Below are positions 55,073 through 64,000 of a stretch of 64,000 nucleotides of DNA, in pieces. The stretch's first letter is position 1. The number at the start of each line of letters is the position of its first letter. The stretch spans positions 16,361,231 to 16,425,230 of the forward strand of contig OX463815.1 in the NCBI GenBank assembly GCA_949825045.1, read 5' to 3'. The notes beneath the pieces were generated by a model that ran no database searches, was not told the origin of the DNA, and worked only from the letters and a program-made list of their open reading frames with translations. A program made the position numbers and the translations under genes. This DNA is from Argyresthia goedartella. Its lineage: Eukaryota; Arthropoda; Insecta; Lepidoptera; Argyresthiidae.

Positions 55073-55084
55073 TATACTACATAA

Positions 55085-55480
55085 GGCCTAATTTCCGGAA
55101 GATCAACTTTTTGGTGAACATAAGGTTTTTCGCATATTACAAGCTTTCCTCCGCATTCGCAAATATTAGGCAACTCTATTTTTACTACTTTATCCGCTTC
55201 CATTGTAGCATGAAAATTTCCTTTATGCCCAACCTGATCGCCAACATTCCTTTCGCTTTTTGGCTTGTCCTTTTTTGTTTTGTACAATTCTTTAGAGATG
55301 AATTTTTCGAGTTTAAACCAAGCCTTTCCTTTAATTCAGCGTTCTCTATCTTTAAAGCTTTATTTTCTGCTTTTAAGTTTTATATCTCTGCTTTCAGTTT
55401 TTCTATTTTTTGCTGTAAATTTTTGCAAAGTTCTAAAAGGTTTACCACATTACCTCACTTTTGCTCTACGATTATCTTTT
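55085..55480 (-). pseudogene. IS66-family transposase, N-terminal fragment
   Basis: The minus strand codes a leucine-type coiled coil ('LKAENKALKIENAELKERLGL'), then 'NSKNSS' and, after a frame shift, 'KPKSERNVGDQVGHKG' and a Cys pair 'CECGGKL', the zinc-binding domain of IS66 transposases. An in-frame TAA lies in the coiled coil. The catalytic domain is missing; the break is next to the IS630 element. Confidence 0.8.
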
Positions 55481-55509
55481 TAGATCACTTTGTCTACCTT
55501 ATTCTACCA

Positions 55510-55770
55510 CTCCGCTGAACGGATACCTTACACGAATTGGTTTCACACAACCATAAATAAAACTGCAGATTGCAATAGGTAGACTACCCACCACCGTACA
55601 ACAAATATCATGATTTTTTAAATTACGCAAGTTATTTAATACAACTTCCTGACCTTTTCTGATTTTCCCCGCATCTTCTAGGGAAATTTCAACTTTGAAC
55701 ATCGATTTTAAAGCCGATTCAATGGGGATGACGAAACTTTTTGTATTACTCCCTGTCACTCCATCATCTT
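55510..55770 (-). pseudogene. truB: tRNA pseudouridine synthase B, C-terminal fragment
   Basis: TruB makes pseudouridine 55 in tRNAs. About 80 residues remain: 'FVIPIESALKSMFKVEISLEDAGKIRKGQEVVLNNL' type sequence (the segment that closes the TruB catalytic domain) and 'KPIRV', the usual end, followed by foreign residues. The catalytic Asp part is missing. Palindromic repeat DNA and an IS5-type element lie directly upstream, and an IS66 fragment downstream, so insertion sequences have removed the rest. Confidence 0.65.
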
Positions 55771-55815
55771 CTGTCATCCCACCCCCTCTGTCATCCAAGT
55801 AGCTGACACTGGGAT

Positions 55816-56887
55816 GGCTTTGTTGCATCGCTCTTCGGATAGTAGGTAACGCACAATAAATTTATGAAGCTATCTCAAATTTAGCCATACCAATATCAGT
55901 GAACTTATTGAGCAAATAGCATTTAACAAGTAGTTCCTTCTCTCTATTTGTCTCAGATTTATTCCTAAAACTAAACCCGAATGTTTGTTTCAGTCGCGAG
56001 AAAAAACTTTCTATATAAGATCTTTTTCCATAACTCATCTCTTTTTTCCACTTCTTTATACCATCTTCATCATATGACTTTATGAGCTTGACTGCAGAAT
56101 TTCTCTCAGCCATATAGTCTTACTTTGGATGCTCTGCTGCGTTGTTTTTCGGAGGAATTTTCGTTTTTATACCATATTGATTACACAGCTTATAGAGCTT
56201 TTCTCTGTCATATGCCCTATCTGCATATAGTACTTTTATGACATACTAAAATCGACTTCTTTTAGCAAATCACAAGCTCCATAGTGATCAGCCGTTACTG
56301 TATTTTACAGCTATGGCTTTTTTGCTGTTTGTATTCAACATTACATGCAATTTTCTTGTCTGTTCATAGCTGCGATACTTTCTATCTTCGCTATTTTCTT
56401 TGCTATGACCAGGAGTGTTGTTGTATATACTAATTCCTGTACTGTCTATAGCAATTTCGATATCTTCCATATTATTTTCTGCAATCATTGATCTTAATAT
56501 TGAGTTTCTTAAACCTTCTTGATGATTGTGAATAGCTGATAACTTGCAAATTTTTCCCAATTTGCTCAAGGTATCCTGCTATAAACCCAACTGTTTGCCT
56601 CAGGCCTATTCTAAATAAACAAGTTATTATGTGCACCAAAATTACAACTTTATCGCTATAAATATTGTTGCCACCTGGTATTTTTGGACCATTCTCGTAC
56701 CACTTTTCTATGGCTTCGTTGATATAATGAAAAATATTTCCTCTTTTTTCTAGAAATTTGTTATATTCGCTATGGTTACTGACCCTCATTTTTTGTGGCA
56801 TATTTTTTCTTTCAAGGTTAAATGGCTATTTTATAATGAATTTTGTCAGTAGCCACCAAATTTTTTCAGTTGCTATGCAACAAAGCC
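55816..56887 (-). mobile_element. IS5-family (IS903-like) element, full length but broken
   Basis: The 1072 bp element has the ends 'ggctttgttgcat' and 'atgcaacaaagcc'. The transposase starts at 56801 ('MPQKMRVSNHSEYNKFLEKRG'), then 'AIDSTGISIYNNTPG' with the first catalytic Asp, then 'YADRAYD' region and 'SYIESFFSRLKQTFGF'. At least three frame changes or stops (near 56540, 56250, 56115) break it. It is the reference for the deleted copies at 15749 and 53478 and for the MITE at 46428. Confidence 0.9.
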
Positions 56888-56963
56888 TGGTTGTCAAGCA
56901 CTGGGATGACATCACTTTTGCTTCAATATTCGCACATTGGCGGAGGTAAGCCCATTGCGAAAA

Positions 56964-58400
56964 TCAGTATGTTAAGGCATGATTTTTAATAACCTCGACA
57001 TCGCTAAATTCAAAAGTTTGGTTGCCTATAATTTGAAATTTCTCATTTCCCTTTCCTGCAACTAGCAGAATCATACCCTCGTTATAGGCAATATCTACGC
57101 CTTTCTCTATAGCTTCTCTCCTACCTCCTATCTCCAGTGCATCAGGGCAATGTAGCAAAATATCGTGGTGAATTTTTGCCGGATCTTTATCACGCGAATT
57201 ATCATCTGTAATTATTACTTTATCTGCATACATTTGTGCTATTTTGTCCATTTCTGAACGTTTCGTCTGATCGCGATTTCCACCGCATCCAAAAACTAGA
57301 ATTATTTTTTTGTTGATATGCCATTTTAAAGACAATAGGGCTTGTTTAAGCGCACTTGGAGTATGAGCGTAACCCACGAATGCAAAAGGTTTCACTTTTT
57401 CCATTCTTCCTGGTGGAGAAACGAGTTTTTCTACGCATATTTCTCTGTAATTTAATCCAGATATACCAATTGCACATAGCAGATTATATGCTTGAAATTT
57501 TCCTAAAACTGGGAAAAATGTATTGTAAATTTGGTTATCAATTTTTACTGTAAGATGTTGACCATTAGGGGTTGATGTTTGCTCTAATAAAGTAATATCA
57601 GAGCCTTTTTTTCCATAAGTCACAACTTTATTACTGCGTTTTTCAGCTATTTTAAGCAATGCGCCGTATTCATCTATATCCGCATTTAAAATCGCTGTTT
57701 TTCCTTCTGGTAATACTTCGTAAAATAACCTTTTTTTAGTTTCTAAATATCCACCAAGACTTTTATGGTAATCTAAATGATCTTGCGAGAAATTAGTAAA
57801 AGCTGCAGCACTCAACTTTAATCCATGGATTCTATATTGATCAATCCCATGACTTGATGCTTCTAACACTAAGTGCTCTACGTTTTTATTATCTATATCA
57901 CGTAATGCTGCGTAAAGGTCATCTGCACCTGGAGTGGTAAGACTGTTGCTATTACCTTTTCTACCATTATTGATGCATGTTCCAAGTGTTCCAATAGACG
58001 CAGCATTATAGCCAGCGTTTTGCCAGATCTGGCGGCAAAATTCTACTACTGAAGTCTTGCCATTTGTGCCGGTTACAGCAGCAACATATTTTGGCTGTTT
58101 GAATTGATAAAACCTGCTGACTATTTCGCTGTATATTTCTTGAGGGTTTGGGTGGAAGATACAGATTCCAGCATCACGCGTTGGAATGATACCAAGGCTT
58201 GAAGCTTCTGTTATGCAATCACTTGCAATTATCGCTTTAGCTCCACAAGATAATATCTGATCTATGTAAATCCTATCCCTTTCTGACACACAAACAAAAA
58301 GATAACCTTCCTTGATTTTCTTGGGATTACATGTGACGCCTTTGATTTCAATATCAAAGTTAACATCAATAATGTTATGCAGTAATTCTCTCAGTTTCAT
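56964..58400 (-). CDS. murE: UDP-MurNAc-tripeptide synthetase MurE
   Basis: MurE adds diaminopimelate (or lysine) to UDP-MurNAc-dipeptide for lipid II. The frame is open over 478 codons. The ATP motif 'VTGTNGKTS', 'TTPGADDLYAALRD' and 'EASSHGIDQYR' are present. Two changes are odd: the conserved 'DYAHTP' reads 'GYAHTP', and the amino-acid-binding 'DNPR' reads 'DNSR'. Both could mark early decay. Residues 71-83 ('GIIPTRDAGICIF') are coded by a short in-frame palindromic repeat. The start overlaps the metC end. Confidence 0.9.
   Translation of the reverse strand: MKLRELLHNIIDVNFDIEIKGVTCNPKKIKEGYLFVCVSERDRIYIDQILSCGAKAIIASDCITEASSLGIIPTRDAGICIFHPNPQEIYSEIVSRFYQFKQPKYVAAVTGTNGKTSVVEFCRQIWQNAGYNAASIGTLGTCINNGRKGNSNSLTTPGADDLYAALRDIDNKNVEHLVLEASSHGIDQYRIHGLKLSAAAFTNFSQDHLDYHKSLGGYLETKKRLFYEVLPEGKTAILNADIDEYGALLKIAEKRSNKVVTYGKKGSDITLLEQTSTPNGQHLTVKIDNQIYNTFFPVLGKFQAYNLLCAIGISGLNYREICVEKLVSPPGRMEKVKPFAFVGYAHTPSALKQALLSLKWHINKKIILVFGCGGNRDQTKRSEMDKIAQMYADKVIITDDNSRDKDPAKIHHDILLHCPDALEIGGRREAIEKGVDIAYNEGMILLVAGKGNEKFQIIGNQTFEFSDVEVIKNHALTY
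58168..58198. repeat. Short palindromic repeat inside murE
   Basis: 'gattccagcatcacgcgttggaatgatacc' is one half-unit of the palindromic family seen in birA and between genes. It keeps the murE frame and adds about a dozen residues to the N-terminal domain. Confidence 0.75.
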
Positions 58401-59611
58401 GTCCTATTTCATCGTTTTGAAAGTCTAAACATGGTAACCTTTTTAGTGCGTCATTAAGGTCAAAGATCAAATCTTCAGGATCTTCCAGTCCTCAAAATAT
58501 CCGTATAAAACTTCCACCATAATCTGAATTCATTACAGATCTTGACATAGATCTACGATCTATTGGTAATATCAAACTGTCGCACCCAAGAAGCACCGAT
58601 ACCAAAAATTTTCATGTGATCAACCATGCAGCTTAGTTCTTCACATGAATATTCTCTACCCAATACTATACTGAATACGCCGCTTGCTCCTTTAAAGTAA
58701 CTTTTCCATAATTCGTGTTGAGGATGGGAGGGAAGTGCTGGGTACAAAACTTTTTTGATTTTTAAATGTTTTTCTAGCCACTTTGCCACTTCCATTGCTG
58801 TATTTTGGTGCCTTTTTATACGTGTGTGCAGTGTTCTTAGTCCCCTATGTGCAAGGTAGCAGTCGTGCGATTGAATGGTTACCCCATAATTTTTATGGCT
58901 CTCATAAAGCAATTTAAAAGTTTCACCTTCAGCAACCATAGCTCCCATCACTAAATCTGAGTGACCGGCTAGATACTTTGTTACCGCATATAGTGCAACA
59001 TCAATTCCATAATCAAGGGGCTTAAATAACAAAGGAGTGGCCCATGAATTGTCGCAAACGGTTACGATTCCACGTTCTTTAGCAACTTTTACTATATGCT
59101 CTATATTCGAAATCTCAAACGTTACAGAACCAGGAGTCTCGATCATTATCAATGAAGTATTACTCTGAATTAAATCAGTTATATCCTGTGTTGGATCATA
59201 AAAAGTTACTTCTATTCCCCTGTTTGGTAACTCATTTTCGGCAAATCTCTTGAGTCGGTAATAACTGTTATCCTGAATTAAAACATGAGAACCTGCTTTA
59301 GTGAAAGTCAAAATAGCAAAAGTAAGTGCAAATAGTCCGGAAGGAAAAATAAGCGCTTGTCCACTCCCTTCAATTTCAGCCAGTGCATTTGAAAAATAAT
59401 GAACAGTGGGAGTACCAACATTACTATAGCTGTAATCTCTTGCAACATCATCGTTGATTACATCGTATATACTTTCTCCATTTGCTGCATTTAAGTAGTC
59501 CTTGTAAGTAGGGAATAATATGGTAGAAGAATGATAAACTGGCGGGTTCATAGAACCTTTATAGTCATTAAATTTTCTTCCTGCTTTAACTAATATAGAC
59601 TCTTCCTTCAC
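58375..59611 (-). pseudogene. metC: Cystathionine beta-lyase-like PLP enzyme, frameshifted near the end
   Basis: This Cys/Met-metabolism PLP enzyme splits cystathionine; such enzymes have also been proposed as alanine racemases in some intracellular bacteria. The frame is open for 352 codons with 'YSNVGTPTVHYFSNALAEIEG', the PLP-contact 'DNSWATPLLFKPLDYGIDV' and the PLP Lys in 'VTKYLAGHSD'. After 'FGIGASW' a short deletion near 58590 shifts the frame. In the restored frame a TGA at 58492-58494 follows before the natural stop at 58375. The end overlaps murE by 26 bases. Confidence 0.9.
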
Positions 59612-59618
59612 ATTTTTA

Positions 59619-59903
59619 TTATTTATTTTTTAAATTGTACTCATCTTGCGTATACAAGTGAAGAGAAATTGCATGTATTAGCTCTATCTCACCCTTCAAT
59701 AACTCATAAATCAACTTGTGTCTTTTTAGAACGCACATTCCAATAAAGCCGTCAGATATTAATATTAATTTAATGTGCGAAGGTAATGTTGAAGATGAAG
59801 CAAAATAATTATCAGCATGCTTTGCTGATTCATCGATAATGTTGATATCAATTACATCTATCGAATCGCGTATCTTTTCTTCTATTGTTTTAATAATATC
59901 CAT
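59619..59903 (-). CDS. BolA family protein
   Basis: BolA proteins pair with monothiol glutaredoxins in iron-sulfur cluster traffic. The start at ATG 59901-59903 gives 94 residues, the normal length; seven more upstream codons are open. 'FIGMCVLKRHKLIYELLKGEI' with the conserved Arg-His pair and 'IHAISLHLYT' match the family's C-terminal motif. The frame is intact. It lies 7 bases before metC. Confidence 0.85.
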   Translation of the reverse strand: MDIIKTIEEKIRDSIDVIDINIIDESAKHADNYFASSSTLPSHIKLILISDGFIGMCVLKRHKLIYELLKGEIELIHAISLHLYTQDEYNLKNK

Positions 59904-59955
59904 AATGGTTTCTTTAAGCAACAATATGCTCCTCTTGTCATCCCAGTATCAGCTA

Positions 59956-60473
59956 CTTAGGAAAGCTAATAGATTAGCAAGATCGCAGGGATATACATCC
60001 TCTAAAAGAAATCAAAAATTGTTGAACTGGTCAAAATTTATAACTAATGTTCCAGAAAATAAAATTAGTGCTGAGCAAGTATTAACGATTTACAGAGTAA
60101 GGTGGCAAATTGAGTTATTATTTAAATTGTATAAAAGCCATATCAGGCTTGATAAGCTAAAAGGAAAGCCATGCAGAGTATTATGTGAACTATATGCTAA
60201 ATTGTGCGCAATTCTTATATTTCACGGCATAGTTGGTTGCACAGAAGTGAAAAAGAATACAGAACTTAGCTTAACAAAGGCATTTATTGAGCTAAAAAGG
60301 CGGGTTAGAGAGTTATTTTTAGTATTAACCAAAATTAATAGTTTAAAAGCATTTCTTAAAAAACTCACTATAACTTGGTCGCGATTTTCATTAAAAGACA
60401 AACGTAGAAGGGCTAGAGTATCCACTTTAACCTCTCTAAATTTGCTCACAATCTCTTAACTTGACGCGTATGG
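59956..60473 (+). pseudogene. IS4-type transposase, C-terminal half, inverted
   Basis: The plus strand codes 'LLRKANRLARSQGYTSSKRNQ', then 'YRVRWQIELLFKLYKS' (the Y-R-W-x-x-E-L-x-F-K motif with the catalytic Glu), ending in a stop directly before the element end 'cttaacttgacgcgtatgg' (60455-60473). The N-terminal half of the same enzyme follows on the opposite strand. Confidence 0.82.
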
Positions 60474-61371
60474 TTCTTCAGTTAGTTTCTGACATATAAT
60501 TCTTACTCTAATTTTTGCTTCTTTTCCTAACAATACCTCGTTTTCTAAAAATAACTTATCCTCTAAACATTCTAATAACTCCATTTTTTTATTTGTTTCT
60601 ACATCATATATGTTGGTATCGGATTTATAACGACTTATGAAATAAGCTCCTATTTCATTGATTTGTTTAAAAGAACTTGGCACAAAATAACCGAGATCAG
60701 ATATTAGCAAATCATTGCTTAATATATTACTTAAATGTTTCCTATATCCCTGGTCTGATCTTACCCCCTCCGTTAAATTAAGTTGGTCTATTATCTGATT
60801 CATGTAGTCGAAAACTAATTGTAACTTTATTCCAGACTTAGTATTGCTTTCATAGCCACTGTAGCTAGTACCATAACCTTTATACATCTCTTCCATACTG
60901 TTAGGTAGAGTAATATAGCTACTGTCCAATAATTTAACACTATTAAATTGCTGTAAGATTTTGCAATCAACTTGCAAGATATTTTTAAAGAGAATCACAG
61001 ATTCATTATACATCCTTTTCATAAATTCCACTGCTTCTTCAGTAAATCTAAAATCCAAACCTTGTTTTGTTATATCTATCGAGTCCTCGTTTAGTAATTG
61101 ACACATTGTTTCTACGCTACAATTATCAACTCCTATATTACCCAAGACCATGGCTTTTACGAATGATGAACCTTTTAGCTTTCTCTTTCTTTTTATAAAC
61201 CTTGTTGTAATTGAGATTTTCTCAGCTTTTTCATTAAAAAATTCTTTGAGCTTTTTTGATAAGCAAGTTATTTTATTCATTGGTTCTCTCACTAAAAGTA
61301 TATCTGGGAGAACTTATACCTTATTATTCTATCTCTTTCATACCTTTATTTCCTTAACTTGACGCGTATGG
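60474..61371 (-). pseudogene. IS4-type transposase, N-terminal half
   Basis: The minus strand from 61292 codes 'MREPMNKITCLSKKLKEFF' and, further on, 'VKLLDSSYITLP' (first catalytic Asp) and 'LLISDLGYF' (second Asp), stopping at 'KLTEE'. The 5' end is the element terminus, which appears on plus as 'cttaacttgacgcgtatgg' at 61353-61371. The C-terminal half, next to it at 59956-60473, points the other way, so half of this element has been inverted. Confidence 0.82.
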
Positions 61372-62263
61372 ATGTGCCAAGTGGCTCATCAATTATTAGG
61401 GAAATAGAAACTCGAATTGAAAACATCCTGAATGAGGTAAAAACTCGGGATGAACAGTTAAAAGCGTCTCTTATAAAAGAAATAAGAAAGCGCAACTTGG
61501 TTGAACCAGGGTCATTACCTTTCTTATTTGGTGTACTTGGCAGAAAAAATAATTATTTTGGCCACGGAACTTTTACGACAGAGCTTGGAAAGTGGAGTAG
61601 TGATATAACAAAAACTGACTATATGTTACAACTACTAGCAGGTAGCCATACGTACAATACAGATTACGTTAGTTTTTATCGGCCAAGACAACTAAGTTTT
61701 ATAGAGGGAAGTAAAGGAACATTTATTTACGGAGAGTTATGCACAAAAAGTTTTTCGGGTAGTTATGATGAGATATCTATTACCCGTATGCTGCACTTGG
61801 AGTAGTATTTGTAAAAAATACAACCAATGTGAACATAAATAAGACAATGGAATTTGTTGGATCATCGTATTCGAGTACGGAGTATGGGGGAGCAGGATTA
61901 TTTGTGGGAACTCCTGATAACACTAATTCTAATAAATCAAGTATTTCAAAAATAGTATGGAATTTTTTTTACCAATACACGAGTTCTGATAGCAAGTTAG
62001 CCGGATCTGGTAATGTGGAGATTCCAGCAGGAAAAACAGTTGCAATATTACTTTACACATCATCTTATCTGTATTCCAGAACACAAGTTAGTCAAGGTAT
62101 GCTTGCATTAAAATATGTACACAACTATGGTCAATTTATTCAGTGGGGGATTTATAACATACGTAGCAATTTTCTCACCACAGGGCTTGAGGTAGATGTG
62201 GAAAGGACGCTCAGGGGTTGGCAATGTCCAGGATTATCTAACACGTATGAGATTTGGAGGTAA
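61372..62263 (+). pseudogene. Phage WO tail-type protein, frameshifted
   Basis: The IS4-type element ends at 61371; the first recognisable codons follow at once, so the 5' part has been cut. The first frame (to 61805) has a helix 'SIIREIETRIENILNEVK' and a 'GRKNNYFGHGTF' segment. One shift near 61790 moves the rest, 'YPYAALGVVFVKNTTNVNINKT', which continues to 62263. The Gly/Ser/Thr-rich, beta-type pattern fits a phage tail fibre or adhesin of WO prophages. The family is inferred from context with the tail sheath gene downstream. Confidence 0.6.
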
Positions 62264-62269
62264 CAAACA

Positions 62270-62830
62270 ATGTCTATCTACATTAGATTTGAAAATGATA
62301 AACAAGTAGAAACAACAACACTTGAAAGCAAGCCAACTGAAAATGATTGGTATGAAGCACCAAAAGATTTTGATTGGCAAAAAAGCTATTGTTTAACAGA
62401 AGGAGGAAAAATTGCTCAGCGTACTAAAGAAGATATACAAAAGGAGTTACTGGATAATGCGAAACTTTGTGCATTTGATAGTATGCGTTTCTATTATGAT
62501 AATCATACTCACCAATATGCAGGTCATTCTCACCAAAAAGCTAAATCTTATGAGATTCAAGCGGAAGCCGCAAAAAGCATTCTAGCAGCACCAGAATCTA
62601 TAGATGAAAAGGATAAAGAAATTATAGAACCTTTAGCAAAAGTCCGTGGTATTACGGTTATTGAAATGGCAAGAATAATTGAGGAAAAAGTGAAAAAAGC
62701 AGTAAAAGCAATAATTAAATGTGAAGAGCTTGAAGACTTAGCCAAAAGAAAGATTGAAGAAGCCAAAAGTGAAAATGAGCTACAGACTTTGCTAGATGAT
62801 TTCAGGAAAAAAATACAAAGAAATGGCTGA
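62270..62830 (+). CDS. Phage tail-associated protein, probable
   Basis: The intact frame has 186 codons, starting 6 bases after the previous stop. It begins 'MSIYIRFENDKQVETT', then 'NDWYEAPKDFDWQKSYCL', like short tail fibre assembly proteins. A Lys/Glu-rich helical region occupies residues 90-186. Its end overlaps the start of the sheath gene by 8 bases, so the two are translated together. The precise role is not known. Confidence 0.6.
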   Translation: MSIYIRFENDKQVETTTLESKPTENDWYEAPKDFDWQKSYCLTEGGKIAQRTKEDIQKELLDNAKLCAFDSMRFYYDNHTHQYAGHSHQKAKSYEIQAEAAKSILAAPESIDEKDKEIIEPLAKVRGITVIEMARIIEEKVKKAVKAIIKCEELEDLAKRKIEEAKSENELQTLLDDFRKKIQRNG

Positions 62831-64000
62831 AGAATGTTTACATGGCGTAAATGTTATTGAGGTAACCTCAGGAGCAAAGACAGTACGTACAGCTAAATCA
62901 TCAGTGATAGGTGTAATTGATACTGCACCTGAAGCAGATGAGCAAAAATTTCCGCTAAATAAACCAGTGTTAGTTGCAGGAAGCTTAAAGGAAGCAGCAA
63001 AGCTCGGAAAGAGTGGCAGTTTACCTTCTGCAATAAATGGAATATTTTCCCAGATTGGTGCAACAGTAGTAGTTATTCGAGTTAAAGAAAGTGAAAACAG
63101 CGATCCAAAGCTCAAAAAAAGTGAAACTATTCAAAGTATAATCGGTGGAGTTGATAAAGAGACTGGAGAATATCAAGGGATAGAGGCATTCCTCAGTAGT
63201 GAAAGTATAGTTCATGTTGCTCCAAGAATATTAATTGCACCTCAGTTTACTCATCAGTTACCTGAAATAGATGGAGTAAATCCAGTAGTGAGTGCTTTAA
63301 TTTCCATAACAGAAAAATTAAGAGCAATTACTAATGACGTTGAGCGTTGCAGACGGACCAAATACTAATGATGAAGAAGCAATAAAATGGAGAAAAAGTG
63401 TAGGCAGCTCAAGAGTTTACGTAGTTGACCCATGGATTAAGTTATTTATTGAAGGAAAAGAAAAAATCTTGCCATCGAGTCCATTTGTAGCTGGTTTAAT
63501 AGCTAAAATAGACAGCGAACAAGGCTTCTGGCATTCACCTTCAAATAAAGAGATAAATGGTATTGTTGGCACAAGCAGGCCTATTGATTTTAGCTTAGGT
63601 TATGCAAATTGCAGAGCAAACCACTTAAATGAAAATGAAGTAACAACGATAATTCATCAAAACGGCTATAGGCTTTAGGGAAATAGAACATGTTCAAATG
63701 ACTCAAAATGGGCTTTTCTGTCAGTGAGAAGGACTGCAGATTTAATCAATGATAGTCTACTTCGAGCTTATTTATGGGCAGTTGATCGCAATATCACCAA
63801 AACTTATATAGATGATGTGATTGAGGGGGTGAATTCTTATTTGGCCAATTTAAAAGTACAAGGAGCGATTATTAGCGGAAAATGTTATGCAACTCCAGAG
63901 CTCAATACACCAACAAATATTGCAAGCGGGAAAGTATATTTTGATTTCGAATTTACACTAACATATCCGGCTGAGCAAATAACATTCAAATCTCATCTCG
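62823..64000 (+). pseudogene. Phage tail sheath protein (FI-like), broken; runs off the window
   Basis: Sheath proteins contract around the tail tube of myovirus-type phages. The first part holds 'HGVNVIEVTSGAKTVRTAKSSVIGVI', the typical N-terminal sheath segment, and 'PRILIAPQFTHQL'. A frame change near 63334 leads to 'VADGPNTNDEEAIKWRKSVGSSRVYVVDPW' type sequence and 'SPFVAGLIAKID'. A TAG at 63676-63678 follows 'NGYRL'; the frame goes on with 'GNRTCSND' and 'FLSVRRTADLI' to 64000. In sheath proteins a Trp usually sits at the position of this stop, so TGG to TAG is likely. Confidence 0.88.

Noticed and set aside
55072..55518. 149-codon plus-strand hydrophobic protein
   Set aside because: It is the shadow of the IS66 coiled coil and zinc domain on minus.
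9535..64000. The whole window as an assembly chimera of host and live symbiont
   Set aside because: A chimera could explain the junction but not animal transposons with target duplications and restored genes at several sites, nor the many substitution stops. It cannot be fully excluded for the junction itself without reads.

Overview
The window is a chimera of two kinds of DNA. Bases 1 to about 9,530 look like insect nuclear DNA, most likely from a moth or butterfly. They hold no recognisable host gene but carry a tRNA-derived SINE, a LINE 3' end, a repeat family common in Lepidoptera and a decayed R1-clade LINE. From about 9,530 to the right edge the DNA is an AT-rich alphaproteobacterial genome of Wolbachia type: complex I genes, ccmD/ccmE, birA, lysC, asd, murE, coding palindromic repeats, many insertion sequences, and the start of a WO-type prophage.

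The best reading is a piece of Wolbachia chromosome of more than 54 kb inserted into a lepidopteran chromosome and decaying there. Two lines support this. First, eukaryotic transposons sit inside the bacterial part with clean target duplications: a Tc1-like element in thrS (TA), a piggyBac-like element at the last codon of ctaG (TTAA), a 5'-truncated RTE LINE between infC and nuoF (10-11 bp), and two short LINE 3' ends in an smr-like gene and an rlmB-like gene. Second, about half of the bacterial genes carry stops or frameshifts, including genes that living Wolbachia would be expected to need (fabH, mnmE, nuoL, nuoM, infC).

Layout of the bacterial part: 9.5-11.3 kb plsX-fabH (lipid synthesis, plsX cut by the junction); 12-14.8 kb ferredoxin-NADP reductase, tRNA-Ser, mnmE; 15-22.8 kb nuoI, thrS, infC, nuoF, tRNA-Lys; 23.1-25.9 kb tRNA-Ala and a three-gene family of unknown proteins, one with about twenty 12-residue repeats; 26-33.1 kb ccmE-ccmD-birA-nuoN-M-L-K-J on the minus strand; 33-38.8 kb an unknown gene, an IS630-split gene, a broken UvrD-like helicase, group II intron and IS5 debris; 38.9-46.4 kb lysC, a membrane protein, an amino-acid permease, IS110, asd; 46.4-53.2 kb repeats, smr, rlmB, a Bax-inhibitor-like gene, ctaG, a quinone oxidoreductase; 53.5-56.9 kb an IS cluster (IS5, IS630, IS66) around a truB remnant; 57-59.9 kb murE, metC, bolA; 60-61.4 kb an IS4-type element with one half inverted; 61.4-64 kb decayed phage tail genes.

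In the ancestral bacterium the genes served complex I (nuoF, I, J-N), cytochrome maturation (ccmD, ccmE, ctaG), the aspartate/diaminopimelate-to-lipid II route (lysC, asd, murE, metC), lipid synthesis and translation. In the insect nucleus they are presumably not expressed as bacterial operons. Many frameshifts lie in homopolymers, so some may be sequencing errors; the substitution stops and the transposon insertions cannot be explained that way.
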